Under the pieces are notes generated by a model that was given only the letters and a program-made list of their open reading frames with translations, had not been told where the DNA came from and made no database searches. 38,640 bases of DNA from an uncultured Polaromonas sp. (GTDB taxonomy: Bacteria; Pseudomonadota; Gammaproteobacteria; Burkholderiales; Burkholderiaceae_C), in NCBI GenBank assembly GCA_937863225.1, contig CALMEI010000006.1:1-38640 (forward strand). Direction: 5' to 3'. Every line of letters begins with the position of its first letter. Position 1 is the first letter of the stretch. The position numbers and the translations under genes were made by a program. Shown here piece after piece: positions 27,777 through 35,360 of the stretch.

Positions 27777-28709
27777 ATGACCCATGCATCTCCCAGCGCT
27801 TCACTTCACACTTCCAACATCAGCTCGCTCACGCTTTTGGCGCGTGGCAAAGTCCGTGACAACTACGCCGTAGGCAGCGACCGCATTTTGATGGTGGCCA
27901 GCGATAGACTCAGTGCTTTTGATGTCATCATGGGTGAAGGCATCCCGGGCAAAGGCGCACTGTTAACCAAAATGGCCTTGTTTTGGTTTGATAAATTAGG
28001 CCAAATCAAAACAAAAGATGGTGCCCCTTTATGCCCCAACCATTTAACCGGCGAGCCGCCTGAAAGTGCCGTCACCGCACAAGAAGTGCCTTTGGTCACC
28101 GGTCGATCCATGTTGGTGAAACGCTTAACCCCCATTCCCGTCGAGGCGGTTGTGCGTGGCTATTTGGCTGGCAGCGGCTGGGCCGAATACCAAAAAACAC
28201 AATCGGTATGCGATGTGCCATTGCCGGCGGGTCTTCGCAATGCATCCAAGTTACCCACACCCATCTTCACCCCTGCAGCCAAAGCCGCGGTGGGAGAGCA
28301 TGACGAAAACATCAGCTTTGAAAAAATGGTGGCCACCATTGGCAAAGATTTGGCCGAACAAATCCGCAGCACCAGTATCCAAATCTACCAAACCGCGTAC
28401 GAATTTGCATTGACCAAAGGCATCATCATTGCCGACACCAAATTTGAATTCGGCTTGGATGACAATGGCACACTCACCTTGATGGACGAAGTGCTCACCC
28501 CCGATTCATCACGCTTTTGGCCCGCAGAGAGTTACGAAGCCAGCTTCAAAGCGGGCCTTAACCCACCCAGTTTCGACAAACAATTTGTGCGCGACTGGCT
28601 GGAGTCCCAACCCTGGGACAAAACCCCACCCGCACCCCGCATCCCTACAGACATCATTGCCAAAACCGCCGCGAAATACCAAGAGGCGTGGGACAGGTTG
28701 ACGGCTTAA
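27777..28709 (+). CDS. purC: Phosphoribosylaminoimidazole-succinocarboxamide synthase
   Basis: A 310-residue SAICAR synthetase that joins CAIR and aspartate with ATP in purine synthesis. Visible blocks are [20 protein letters not shown] (~21-40), [39 protein letters not shown] and [10 protein letters not shown] followed by [13 protein letters not shown]. The length matches the longer, eukaryote/yeast-like PurC form rather than the ~240-residue E. coli type. Only 8 bp separate it from the glnG stop, suggesting transcription with glnL-glnG. It converges on the thioredoxin gene. Confidence 0.96.
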   Translation: MTHASPSASLHTSNISSLTLLARGKVRDNYAVGSDRILMVASDRLSAFDVIMGEGIPGKGALLTKMALFWFDKLGQIKTKDGAPLCPNHLTGEPPESAVTAQEVPLVTGRSMLVKRLTPIPVEAVVRGYLAGSGWAEYQKTQSVCDVPLPAGLRNASKLPTPIFTPAAKAAVGEHDENISFEKMVATIGKDLAEQIRSTSIQIYQTAYEFALTKGIIIADTKFEFGLDDNGTLTLMDEVLTPDSSRFWPAESYEASFKAGLNPPSFDKQFVRDWLESQPWDKTPPAPRIPTDIIAKTAAKYQEAWDRLTA

Positions 28710-28731
28710 AGTTGTACGAATTCTGTTAAAT

Positions 28732-29682
28732 TTAACTCAGCACCACGCTGCTCAGGCGCCGGCGGTAGGTGGCGACAGTGGGGTCGGCTGGGGGGATGTG
28801 GCCGTCGGCTACTTTGACGGGTTTGGGTTCGATGATGTCCAAGATGGCGATGTAGGTTTTGCGGGCTTTGTCGTCAGACCACGATTTATCGCGCATCAAT
28901 ATTTCTAATAGCTCATCCATGGCGGCGGTCCAGCGCTGTGTGGCCATGAGTGCTTGGGCTTTGGCGAAACGCGCGTCAAAGTCGCGTTTGTTGCTGCTGA
29001 TATTGGCTTCCAAGCTGGCTATGTGTGCATTTATAGTGCTATTTTCGGCTGTAGGCGGCGTATTGATTGCCTGAGGTGCTATTAAATGCATAGCATCGTT
29101 GGCTTGCATCCAGCGTTGCAGTGAATCGAACTTGCGCACCACGCTGGTTTTGGCAATGACGGGGGCGAAGGCGATTTTGGCGTCGTCGTCGCGGCCTTGT
29201 TGCAACAGCAATTTGACCAAGTCAAAACGCAGCTCGTCGTTGTTGCTGTCGTCTTTAAGCTGTACCACCAGCTCTTCAATTTGTGCTTCGGGTGACATTT
29301 GGCTGAATTCAGTGTGATCAGACTCGGTGTCGGCCGCCGGCTCGTCCGTTTCGGGTGCTGGCGGCAAATGATTGTCTAAAAAGGCTTTGACTTGGCCCTC
29401 TGGCATGGCGCCTTGAAAGCCGTCCACGGGTTTGCCGTCTTTCATCAAGATGCAGGTGGGTATGCTGCGTATGCCAAAGGCAGCGGCAATTTCTTGTTCT
29501 TGGTCTGAATCGACTTTGGCCAAAATAAAGCGGCCCGCATAGTCCGTTTCTAGTTTTTCTAAAATTGGCCCAAGTGATTTGCACGGCCCGCACCAAGGAG
29601 CCCAAAAGTCTACTAAAACAGGCGTTTGCATGGACGCTTGAATGATTTCGGTTTCAAAAGTGTCGCGAGTGATGTCTATCAT
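28732..29682 (-). CDS. Thioredoxin-domain protein with TPR region (CnoX/YbbN-like)
   Basis: A 316-residue protein. Residues 1-107 are a thioredoxin fold with the active site WAPWCGPCK (C31, C34), the cis-Pro loop IRSIPT, and GFQGAMPEGQVKAFLDNHLP. After an acidic linker come helical TPR-like repeats: SPEAQIEELVVQLKDDSNND, then RFDLVKLLLQQGRDDDAK and DARFAKAQALMATQRWTAAM. This is the layout of CnoX/YbbN, a chaperone-redox protein. Here the CGPC motif is intact, unlike SXXC forms, so redox activity is expected. Residues ~197-217 are encoded by a repeat copy between helical repeats. Divergent from purE. Confidence 0.88.
   Translation of the reverse strand: MIDITRDTFETEIIQASMQTPVLVDFWAPWCGPCKSLGPILEKLETDYAGRFILAKVDSDQEQEIAAAFGIRSIPTCILMKDGKPVDGFQGAMPEGQVKAFLDNHLPPAPETDEPAADTESDHTEFSQMSPEAQIEELVVQLKDDSNNDELRFDLVKLLLQQGRDDDAKIAFAPVIAKTSVVRKFDSLQRWMQANDAMHLIAPQAINTPPTAENSTINAHIASLEANISSNKRDFDARFAKAQALMATQRWTAAMDELLEILMRDKSWSDDKARKTYIAILDIIEPKPVKVADGHIPPADPTVATYRRRLSSVVLS
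29031..29094 (+). repeat. Dispersed structured repeat, copy 6 (inside the thioredoxin/TPR gene)
   Basis: Antisense to the gene. It has CTGTAG, GGC..GCC, CTGAG and the hairpin GCTAT (29078-29082) / ATAGC (29090-29094). The gene reads LIAPQAINTPPTAENS, in the same frame as the thiL and mltB copies. The AT palindrome end is weak. Confidence 0.75.
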
Positions 29683-29823
29683 GGTGGCTGTTTGAGGTTG
29701 AGTACTAAAAGAATGCGAAGTGTGTGCGCTTCAATTGGGTGCTTAAAAACGTAAAATGTGATTATCCAATGAGTTCTGTCATTACCCCAAATTGGGCGAT
29801 AACTTTATTAATCAAGCCATACC

Positions 29824-30366
29824 ATGAACGCTGCCATTGCTTCTGAAATCAAAATAGGTGTTCTGATGGGTTCCAGCTCTGACTGGGACACCATGCAACA
29901 CGCCGTCGCCATCTTGCAAGAGTTTGGCATCGCGTATGAAGCGCGCGTGGTTTCGGCCCATCGCATGCCGGATGAGATGTTTGTTTACGCTGAGGCCGCC
30001 GCCAGCCGCGGCTTGCAAGCGATTATTGCGGGGGCAGGTGGTGCGGCGCATTTGCCCGGTATGTTGGCAGCCAAAACGACGGTACCGGTACTGGGCGTAC
30101 CCGTGCCTAGCAAGCATTTGCAAGGGGTTGATTCCTTGCATAGCATCGTGCAAATGCCCAAAGGTATTCCTGTCGCGACGTTTGCGATTGGAGCGGCCGG
30201 TGCGGCCAATGCGGCTTTGTTTGCCGTGGCGCTGCTGGCCAACAACAATGCAATGTTGCGCACGCAGTTGGATGACTTCCGCCGCAAACAAACTGAACTG
30301 GCCAAGGCCATGGTGTTGCCAGATACGCCCATCACGGCTTCCAAATCGGCCACGGGGAGAATGTAA
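29824..30366 (+). CDS. purE: N5-carboxyaminoimidazole ribonucleotide mutase
   Basis: A 180-residue class I PurE that converts N5-CAIR to CAIR in purine synthesis. Family blocks are IGVLMGSSSDWDTMQHA (~11-27), YEARVVSAHRMPDEM with the conserved SAHR, IIAGAGGAAHLPGM, PVLGVPVPSK and VATFAIGAAGAANAALF. It forms an operon with purK, whose TTG start directly abuts the purE stop. Class I PurE plus PurK is the usual bacterial two-step route. The 141-bp gap to the divergent thioredoxin gene should hold the promoter; no PurR-type site was recognised. Confidence 0.97.
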   Translation: MNAAIASEIKIGVLMGSSSDWDTMQHAVAILQEFGIAYEARVVSAHRMPDEMFVYAEAAASRGLQAIIAGAGGAAHLPGMLAAKTTVPVLGVPVPSKHLQGVDSLHSIVQMPKGIPVATFAIGAAGAANAALFAVALLANNNAMLRTQLDDFRRKQTELAKAMVLPDTPITASKSATGRM

Positions 30367-31560
30367 TTGCCGCATCATCAAACGGTCGCTGCGCCTATTT
30401 TGCCGGGCGCCACTTTGGGTGTGATGGGTGGTGGCCAACTGGGTCGCATGTTTGTCCACGCCGCGCAAAGCATGGGTTACGCCACTGCGGTGCTCGACCC
30501 CGATGCCAACAGTCCTGCCGGTTTGGTCAGTCATCACCATGTGCAAGCTGATTATCTTGACGACAATGGTTTGCAAGAAATGGCACAGTTGTGCCAAGCG
30601 GTCACCACTGAATTTGAAAACGTGCCCGCGCAAGCTTTGTTGACCTTGGCAAAATCGGGACCGGTTGCGCCCAGTGCGGCAGCGGTCGCTGTGGCACAAG
30701 ATCGTCGGGTGGAGAAAGCCCGCTTGGCTGAAATTGGCAAAGCCACTGGTGTGGTGCCTGTGCCTTATGCGCTGATAGAAAAAGAAATGCATGTGTCCTT
30801 GGTTGACACCATTTACCTGCCCGGATTATTGAAGTCTGCAACTCAAGGCTACGACGGCAAGGGACAGATCAAAGTTTCTACCAAAGCACAATTGGCCATA
30901 GCTTGGTCGCAGTTGGGCAAAGTGCCTTGCGTTCTGGAATTGATGGTGCCATTGCATGAAGAGTTTTCGGTGGTTTTGGCGCGCGGTGCGGATGGCCACA
31001 TCGTTCACTATGCGCCGCAGCGCAATGTGCATGTCGACGGCATATTGGCGGCCACCTATGCCCATGAATCAGATTTGAAACCGTCAGACGTTAAAGAGTT
31101 GGTGGACGCTGCGAAAGCCATTGCCCATTCACTCAAGTATGTGGGTGTTTTGTGTGTCGAATTTTTCTTGTTGATAGATGGCAGCTTGGTCGTCAACGAA
31201 ATTGCACCCCGCCCACACAACAGTGGCCACTACACCTTGGATGCGTGCGATGTGTCGCAGTTTGAATTGCAAGTGCGCGCCATGTGCCGTTTGCCATTAC
31301 CTCAACCGCGTCAACACAGCCCGGCCATCATGTTGAATTTGCTGGGTGATTTATGGTTTAAAGCCAATCCAAACGTGGCGCAAACCCCAGCATGGGACAA
31401 AGTGCTGGCATTGCCCGGCGCGCATTTGCATTTGTACGGCAAAGCAGACGCCAAACTTGGACGCAAAATGGGACATCTCACCATCACAGCCGACAGCATT
31501 GAAAAAGTGCAAGCGACGACGCGACAAGCGGCCAATATTTTGGGAATTGAAAAGTATTGA
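30367..31560 (+). CDS. purK: N5-carboxyaminoimidazole ribonucleotide synthase
   Basis: A 397-residue ATP-grasp enzyme that carboxylates AIR with bicarbonate. Visible are the N-terminal nucleotide fold GATLGVMGGGQLGRMFVHAA (~15-34), TEFENVPAQAL, QDRRVEKARLAEIG and the ATP-grasp blocks LLKSATQGYDGKGQ and GVLCVEFFLLIDG. The end block is VNEIAPRPHNSGHYTLDAC. The first codon after the purE TAA is TTG at 30367, with GGGGAG seven bases before it; no ATG lies nearby in frame until after the conserved glycine motif begins. A downstream palindromic repeat at 31576 separates it from tsaC. Confidence 0.95.
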   Translation: MPHHQTVAAPILPGATLGVMGGGQLGRMFVHAAQSMGYATAVLDPDANSPAGLVSHHHVQADYLDDNGLQEMAQLCQAVTTEFENVPAQALLTLAKSGPVAPSAAAVAVAQDRRVEKARLAEIGKATGVVPVPYALIEKEMHVSLVDTIYLPGLLKSATQGYDGKGQIKVSTKAQLAIAWSQLGKVPCVLELMVPLHEEFSVVLARGADGHIVHYAPQRNVHVDGILAATYAHESDLKPSDVKELVDAAKAIAHSLKYVGVLCVEFFLLIDGSLVVNEIAPRPHNSGHYTLDACDVSQFELQVRAMCRLPLPQPRQHSPAIMLNLLGDLWFKANPNVAQTPAWDKVLALPGAHLHLYGKADAKLGRKMGHLTITADSIEKVQATTRQAANILGIEKY

Positions 31561-31575
31561 GTCCTTGTTGTATAC

Positions 31576-31632
31576 CGTTCGGACTGAGCTTGTCAAAGCC
31601 TCTTGAATCCTTCGACAAACTCAGGATGAACG
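31576..31632. repeat. Palindromic repeat of the TTCGACAAGCTCAG type
   Basis: A left arm starting CGTTCGGACTGAG and a right arm ending CTCAGGATGAACG form a ~24-bp imperfect inverted repeat containing CTTGTC/GACAA cores. It lies 15 bases after the purK stop. Elements with the core TTCGACAAGCTCAG recur in intergenic regions of many proteobacteria (general knowledge); they resemble REP-like or transcription-ending hairpins. It has no T-run. Confidence 0.65.
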
Positions 31633-31662
31633 TGTTATGCATTTGAGAGGTAAAGAAATACC

Positions 31663-32736
31663 GTGATTCTTGACAGTACAAATCCAGCATCCATCACACA
31701 AGCCGCAGAATGCATTGCCAGCGCAGGCTTGGTGGGCATGCCGACCGAGACCGTTTATGGCTTGGCTGCAGATGCGAACAATCCAGTCGCGGTGGCCAAA
31801 ATTTTCGCGGCCAAAGGCAGACCCAGTGACCACCCGTTGATCGTCCATGTGGCAGACGCTGCACAGGTACACACCTTCGCCAGCGAGATTCCTGAATTTG
31901 CCCACAAATTAATGCAAGCGTTTTGGCCTGGACCTTTGACACTGATTTTGCCGCGTCAACCGCATTCAGCCGCCGCTGCCGCAGGAGGACAAAATTCGAT
32001 CGGTGTACGTTGTCCCGCACACCCTGTGGCACTGGCTTTGCTGCATGCCTGCGCTGACCGTGGCATACACGGTTTGGCTGCACCCAGTGCCAACCAGTTT
32101 GGTCGCGTTAGCCCCACGACAGCGCAGCATGTAGCTGAAGAATTTGCCCACACCGCATACCAAGACATGCCGATATTGGACGGTGGTGCGTGCAGCGTGG
32201 GCATCGAGTCCACCATCATCGACTGCACCCGCGGTGCGCCCGTGTTGTTGCGTCCTGGGGTGTTGACGGTGCCGCAACTGTCGCAGGTGTGTGGTCAGCC
32301 AGTGCTATCAAATAGTGAGCAACTCAGGCAATATCTAAGCGGTACTGAGTCATATTTTTCATATAAAAATGACGAAATGCAGGAGGTTCAACCTGCTGCA
32401 TTGAAAGACGCACCCCGCGCGTCGGGTACGTTGGAGTCACACTACGCCCCGCGTGCCAAAGTGCGTGTGATGGACGCCAAAGAACTGCAATCTGCCTTGG
32501 ATATTTTGGGTGAAGACGCACAGCACATCGCCGTCTATTCGCGCACACCCCTGCGCACCGCAAGCCAAGTGTTGCAACGTCGCATGCCCAACGCAGCGCC
32601 ATTGGCCGCGCAACAACTCTTTGCCACGCTGCGCGAGCTGGACCAAACTGCGATCGATTTGATTTGGATAGAAGCCCTGCCAGATACCCCCGAATGGGAC
32701 GGCGTGCGGGACAGGGTGACGCGGGCTGCGGCTTGA
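31663..32736 (+). CDS. tsaC: L-threonylcarbamoyladenylate synthase, Sua5 type
   Basis: A 357-residue Sua5-like enzyme that makes threonylcarbamoyl-AMP from threonine, bicarbonate and ATP for t6A37 tRNA modification. The start is GTG at 31663 with GAGAGG 12 bases before it. The YrdC domain occupies ~5-205: GLVGMPTETVYGLAADA, KIFAAKGRPSDHPLIVH, FWPGPLTLIL, HGLAAPSANQFGRVSPT and SVGIESTIIDCT. The C-terminal Sua5 domain begins near ASGTLESHYAPRAKV. The interdomain linker (~214-237) is encoded by a repeat copy. tsaB, acting later in the same pathway, begins at 38229. Confidence 0.94.
   Translation: MILDSTNPASITQAAECIASAGLVGMPTETVYGLAADANNPVAVAKIFAAKGRPSDHPLIVHVADAAQVHTFASEIPEFAHKLMQAFWPGPLTLILPRQPHSAAAAAGGQNSIGVRCPAHPVALALLHACADRGIHGLAAPSANQFGRVSPTTAQHVAEEFAHTAYQDMPILDGGACSVGIESTIIDCTRGAPVLLRPGVLTVPQLSQVCGQPVLSNSEQLRQYLSGTESYFSYKNDEMQEVQPAALKDAPRASGTLESHYAPRAKVRVMDAKELQSALDILGEDAQHIAVYSRTPLRTASQVLQRRMPNAAPLAAQQLFATLRELDQTAIDLIWIEALPDTPEWDGVRDRVTRAAA
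32304..32373 (-). repeat. Dispersed structured repeat, copy 7 (inside tsaC)
   Basis: Antisense to the gene. It contains the perfect stem ACTCAG (32322-32327) / CTGAGT (32345-32350) and the AT palindrome ATTTTTCATATAAAAAT (32354-32370). The terminal hairpin has decayed on one side (GCTAT-N7-TGAGC). Its frame relative to the gene differs from the other antisense copies at the hairpin end. Confidence 0.75.
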
Positions 32737-32790
32737 GCAGCATGTTGTTTTGATTGATTTGCTGACTTACTTTTCTGTTACATTGCAAGT

Positions 32791-32822
32791 ATCGTTGCTG
32801 TGACAAACGTGACAGCAACGAT
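32791..32822. other. Strong inverted repeat upstream of the PrsW-linked operon
   Basis: ATCGTTGCTGTGAC and GTGACAGCAACGAT form 14-base arms with one mismatch and a 4-base AAAC loop. It sits 54 bases after the tsaC stop and 47 bases before the next start codon. There is no adjacent T-run, so an operator or a 5'-leader hairpin is as likely as a terminator. Confidence 0.6.
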
Positions 32823-32869
32823 TATGTAGTTGGTCGCGACACGTTTTGAAATATTTTGGGAAGGTCAAA

Positions 32870-33439
32870 ATGATGGTGAATCCTTCAACCAACGACAGCC
32901 ATTCAAGCACTTGGCTGGGCGCACTGATGGTGCTGCTTGTGGCAGTCTTTTATGCATTTGGCTTGCCAGCTATCAATGCACGCATACCCGGCACCGTCCC
33001 TGAACCAGCCGGTGTCACCATCGCCATAGGAAATGGGTTCAGTGTGGTCAGCCCAGCTGGATGGATGGCCGATTTAGTCAAAACCAAACCCAACGAGACC
33101 ATGGCCTTGAACCGCGAAGCCAGTTCCTTGGTGGCGACTTCATTTGATTGGACTGGCAGCGAAGAAGAATTGTTTGAACGCTCTCGCAGTCTGTTGGTGG
33201 GCTTGGGGCACTTTGATGTTCGCAGCAAACCATCCGTGATGCAAACGGCACAAGGCCTGAAGGGGCATACCTACACATACATGAACGACAAGTTTGATGG
33301 TCGCATTTGGTTGTTTACCATTCCAGGTAGCAAATCTGCAGCTGCGGTTCGTGTGCGCAGCCTGCATGGTCATGGGCAAACATCATTGCGTGATGCCAAA
33401 GCAGTTGTGGACAGCTTGAAATTTCAGGAGCCAAAATGA
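32870..33439 (+). CDS. Uncharacterised membrane-anchored protein paired with a PrsW-like protease
   Basis: A 189-residue protein of no family I recognise. ATG at 32870 is preferred because GGGAAGG ends five bases before it; a second ATG follows directly at 32873. It has a short hydrophilic N-terminus and one TM segment at ~15-34 (WLGALMVLLVAVFYAFGLPA), then an outside domain of ~150 residues. That domain has an alternating pattern (VTIAIGNGFSVVSPAGWMAD; GLKGHTYTYMNDKFDGRIW) suggesting a compact alpha/beta or beta-sandwich fold. There are no cysteines. Its stop overlaps the next start (ATGA), so it is translationally coupled to the PrsW-like gene. It could be a substrate or partner of that protease; this is inference. 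Confidence 0.7.
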   Translation: MMVNPSTNDSHSSTWLGALMVLLVAVFYAFGLPAINARIPGTVPEPAGVTIAIGNGFSVVSPAGWMADLVKTKPNETMALNREASSLVATSFDWTGSEEELFERSRSLLVGLGHFDVRSKPSVMQTAQGLKGHTYTYMNDKFDGRIWLFTIPGSKSAAAVRVRSLHGHGQTSLRDAKAVVDSLKFQEPK

Positions 33440-34341
33440 ATGATTCGACCTTGGTTGTGAAGACATCAGCCCATTCATTATTTCAACCCAGCAAGGCGGC
33501 GTTTTGGGTATTTTGTTTGGGGCTGTTGGGTGGAGTTTATGCCACCTACAACATGACTGTCAGTGGGCTTTCGGTGGTGCCCGTCACCGTTGCAGGTGCT
33601 TTGTTGGCATGGGTGCTGTACACCTTGCCCATGTTGTGGCTGTTTCGGCTATTGGGCATCTTGCAACAAGAAACCTTTAAAGCCTTCGCGATGGCTTTTG
33701 CTTGGGGTGGACTGGCTGCGGTTTATTTGGCAATACCTGCAAACCAAGCCGTGATCGCCATGATGGCAAAGGTTTTGAGTCCAGAAATAGGTTTGACTTG
33801 GGCGGCTGCTGTGGCTGGCCCTAGCGATGAAGAGCCACTTAAATTACTCGGTGTGATTTTATTGATTTTGATCGCGCCCGCACGTTTCAAAACCATTTCT
33901 TCCGTCATGGCCATCGGTGCGATGGTGGGCTTGGGATTTCAGGTTGTTGAAAATTATTCATACACCGTGAATGTTGCTCTCAATTATTCAAGCACCAACC
34001 AGGTCGAACCAGTGGTGCAAATGCTGATTGTTCGTGGCGTATTTTGCGGTCTTTGGAGCCATGCAGCCTATACCGCTATTGCATCATTTGGTGTCGGTTA
34101 TTTTGTTGTACGCCAAGATAAATCCATGGCGCAACGCCTCGCAGTCGCGGTGCTGGCTTTTGTGGCTGCTTGGTCCTTGCATTCTTTTTGGAATTCACCT
34201 TTGCTGGCAGGCGATTCGACCAACATCTTGCTGACCTTGCTGTATTTACCACTTAAAGGTGCGCCGGTGCTATTGGCCGCACTGTTGTTGCGGTATGTCG
34301 CTAAGCGTGATCGCCTCCAAACCCAAAACAACAGCAGATAG
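33436..34341 (+). CDS. PrsW-like intramembrane metalloprotease family protein
   Basis: A 301-residue polytopic protein with about eight TM segments. The PrsW-type motifs are visible: EExxK at E132-E133-K136 (PSDEEPLKLLG), a second ENxxY motif at E172-Y176 (VVENYSY), and histidines H209 (GLWSHAAYTA) and H249 (WSLHSFWN) in later TMs. Bacillus PrsW cleaves the anti-sigma factor RsiW; this protein shares the family motifs but no RsiW or sigma-factor gene is nearby. It overlaps the upstream single-TM protein gene by ATGA, an obvious candidate partner. It converges on thiL with 7 bp between stops. Confidence 0.8.
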   Translation: MNDSTLVVKTSAHSLFQPSKAAFWVFCLGLLGGVYATYNMTVSGLSVVPVTVAGALLAWVLYTLPMLWLFRLLGILQQETFKAFAMAFAWGGLAAVYLAIPANQAVIAMMAKVLSPEIGLTWAAAVAGPSDEEPLKLLGVILLILIAPARFKTISSVMAIGAMVGLGFQVVENYSYTVNVALNYSSTNQVEPVVQMLIVRGVFCGLWSHAAYTAIASFGVGYFVVRQDKSMAQRLAVAVLAFVAAWSLHSFWNSPLLAGDSTNILLTLLYLPLKGAPVLLAALLLRYVAKRDRLQTQNNSR

Positions 34342-34348
34342 TCACGAC

Positions 34349-35341
34349 CTATTTAAAGTGATCAAACGACGCAAAATCATTGGGCAGGACGTGGCCATTG
34401 GCATCGACCACGCGCAGACCTGATTCGGCTTGTATCTGACCGATGCGTGTGATTTTGGTGTCTGCATGGTTGGCAGCGACCAGTCCCGCTTGGCGTTGGC
34501 TGCTGGGTGCGGTAAAGAGCAATTCATAATCGTCCCCGCCTGATAACACGTATTCAAGCCGATTTTTCATATCAAAATGACCTGTATGCGGCGTATTTAT
34601 TGCCTGAGTAGCTATTAAATCTATAGCAATCGTGGCATCGATTTGAGCGCCACAGTTGGACGCTTGCAAAATATGACCCAGATCGCCTGCTAAGCCATCG
34701 CTGATGTCAATCGCGCTGGCGGCAATGCCGCGCAAGGCCATGCCCAGCGCCACGCGCGGGGTGGGCGTTTCCATGCGGGCGCGGGCGTATTTGAAATCGT
34801 CGGTCGACAGTTCGATATGGCCTCTGAATACCTCCAATGCCAAACGCGCATCGCCCACATGGCCGCTGACATAAATATCGTCGCCAACTTGCGCGCCGCT
34901 GCGCAGCAGCGCTTGCCCTTGCGGCACTTCACCCAATACCGTGATGCAAATGTTCAGCGGCCCTTGTGTGGTGTCGCCCCCAACCAAAGCGCAGTGGTGT
35001 TCGTTTGCCAGTTGCAACAACCCTTTTGAAAAACCAGATAACCACGCTTCGTCCACTTTGGGCAGTGACAGCGCCAAGGTAAACGCCAGTGGCTTGGCAC
35101 CGCTGGCGGCCAGGTCGCTCAAGTTCACCGCCAGTGCTTTGTGTCCCAGTTTGGCAGGGTCTACGGTGGATAAAAAGTGCCGACCTTCGACCAACATGTC
35201 ACTGGAAACCGCCAATTGCATGCCAAGGCCGGGCTGCAACAGCGCACAATCGTCGCCAATACCCAAAGCCACACCACTTTGCGTTGGCATGGCGCGTGCT
35301 GGCACTTTGAAATAGCGGTTGATTAAATCAAATTCACCCAT
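34349..35341 (-). CDS. thiL: Thiamine-monophosphate kinase
   Basis: A 330-residue enzyme that phosphorylates thiamine monophosphate to thiamine pyrophosphate. ATG at 35341 gives the family start MGEFDLINRYF; an in-frame ATG at 35377 would overlap the SemiSWEET gene. Family blocks are VALGIGDDCALLQPG, AVSSDMLVEGRHF, KALAVNLSDLAASGAKPLAF, ALVGGDTTQGPLNI, GDDIYVSGHVGDA, AIDISDGLAGDLGHI and VLSGGDDYELLF. Residues ~239-260 are encoded by a repeat copy in a variable loop just before SGGDDYEL. Last gene of the dacB-SemiSWEET-thiL unit. Confidence 0.95.
   Translation of the reverse strand: MGEFDLINRYFKVPARAMPTQSGVALGIGDDCALLQPGLGMQLAVSSDMLVEGRHFLSTVDPAKLGHKALAVNLSDLAASGAKPLAFTLALSLPKVDEAWLSGFSKGLLQLANEHHCALVGGDTTQGPLNICITVLGEVPQGQALLRSGAQVGDDIYVSGHVGDARLALEVFRGHIELSTDDFKYARARMETPTPRVALGMALRGIAASAIDISDGLAGDLGHILQASNCGAQIDATIAIDLIATQAINTPHTGHFDMKNRLEYVLSGGDDYELLFTAPSSQRQAGLVAANHADTKITRIGQIQAESGLRVVDANGHVLPNDFASFDHFK
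34561..34627 (+). repeat. Dispersed structured repeat, copy 8 (inside thiL)
   Basis: A near-complete copy. The AT palindrome is at 34562-34578, then come CTGTAT and GGC (34590-34592) / GCC (34602-34604). The hairpin is GCTAT (34611-34615) / ATAGC (34623-34627). It is antisense to thiL and reads AIDLIATQAINTPHTG in the gene. Confidence 0.85.
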
Positions 35342-35360
35342 GGTGCGTGGCTCTGTTTGG

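Noticed and set aside
28725-28736. GTTAAATTTAAC palindrome between purC and the thioredoxin gene
   Set aside because: Perfect but short and AT-only core overlapping the stop region; not distinguishable from chance.
29812-30792. 326-codon open frame on the minus strand opposite purE/purK
   Set aside because: It is fully antisense to two clearly recognised genes, has a His/Arg/Gln-rich low-information composition and no recognisable motif.
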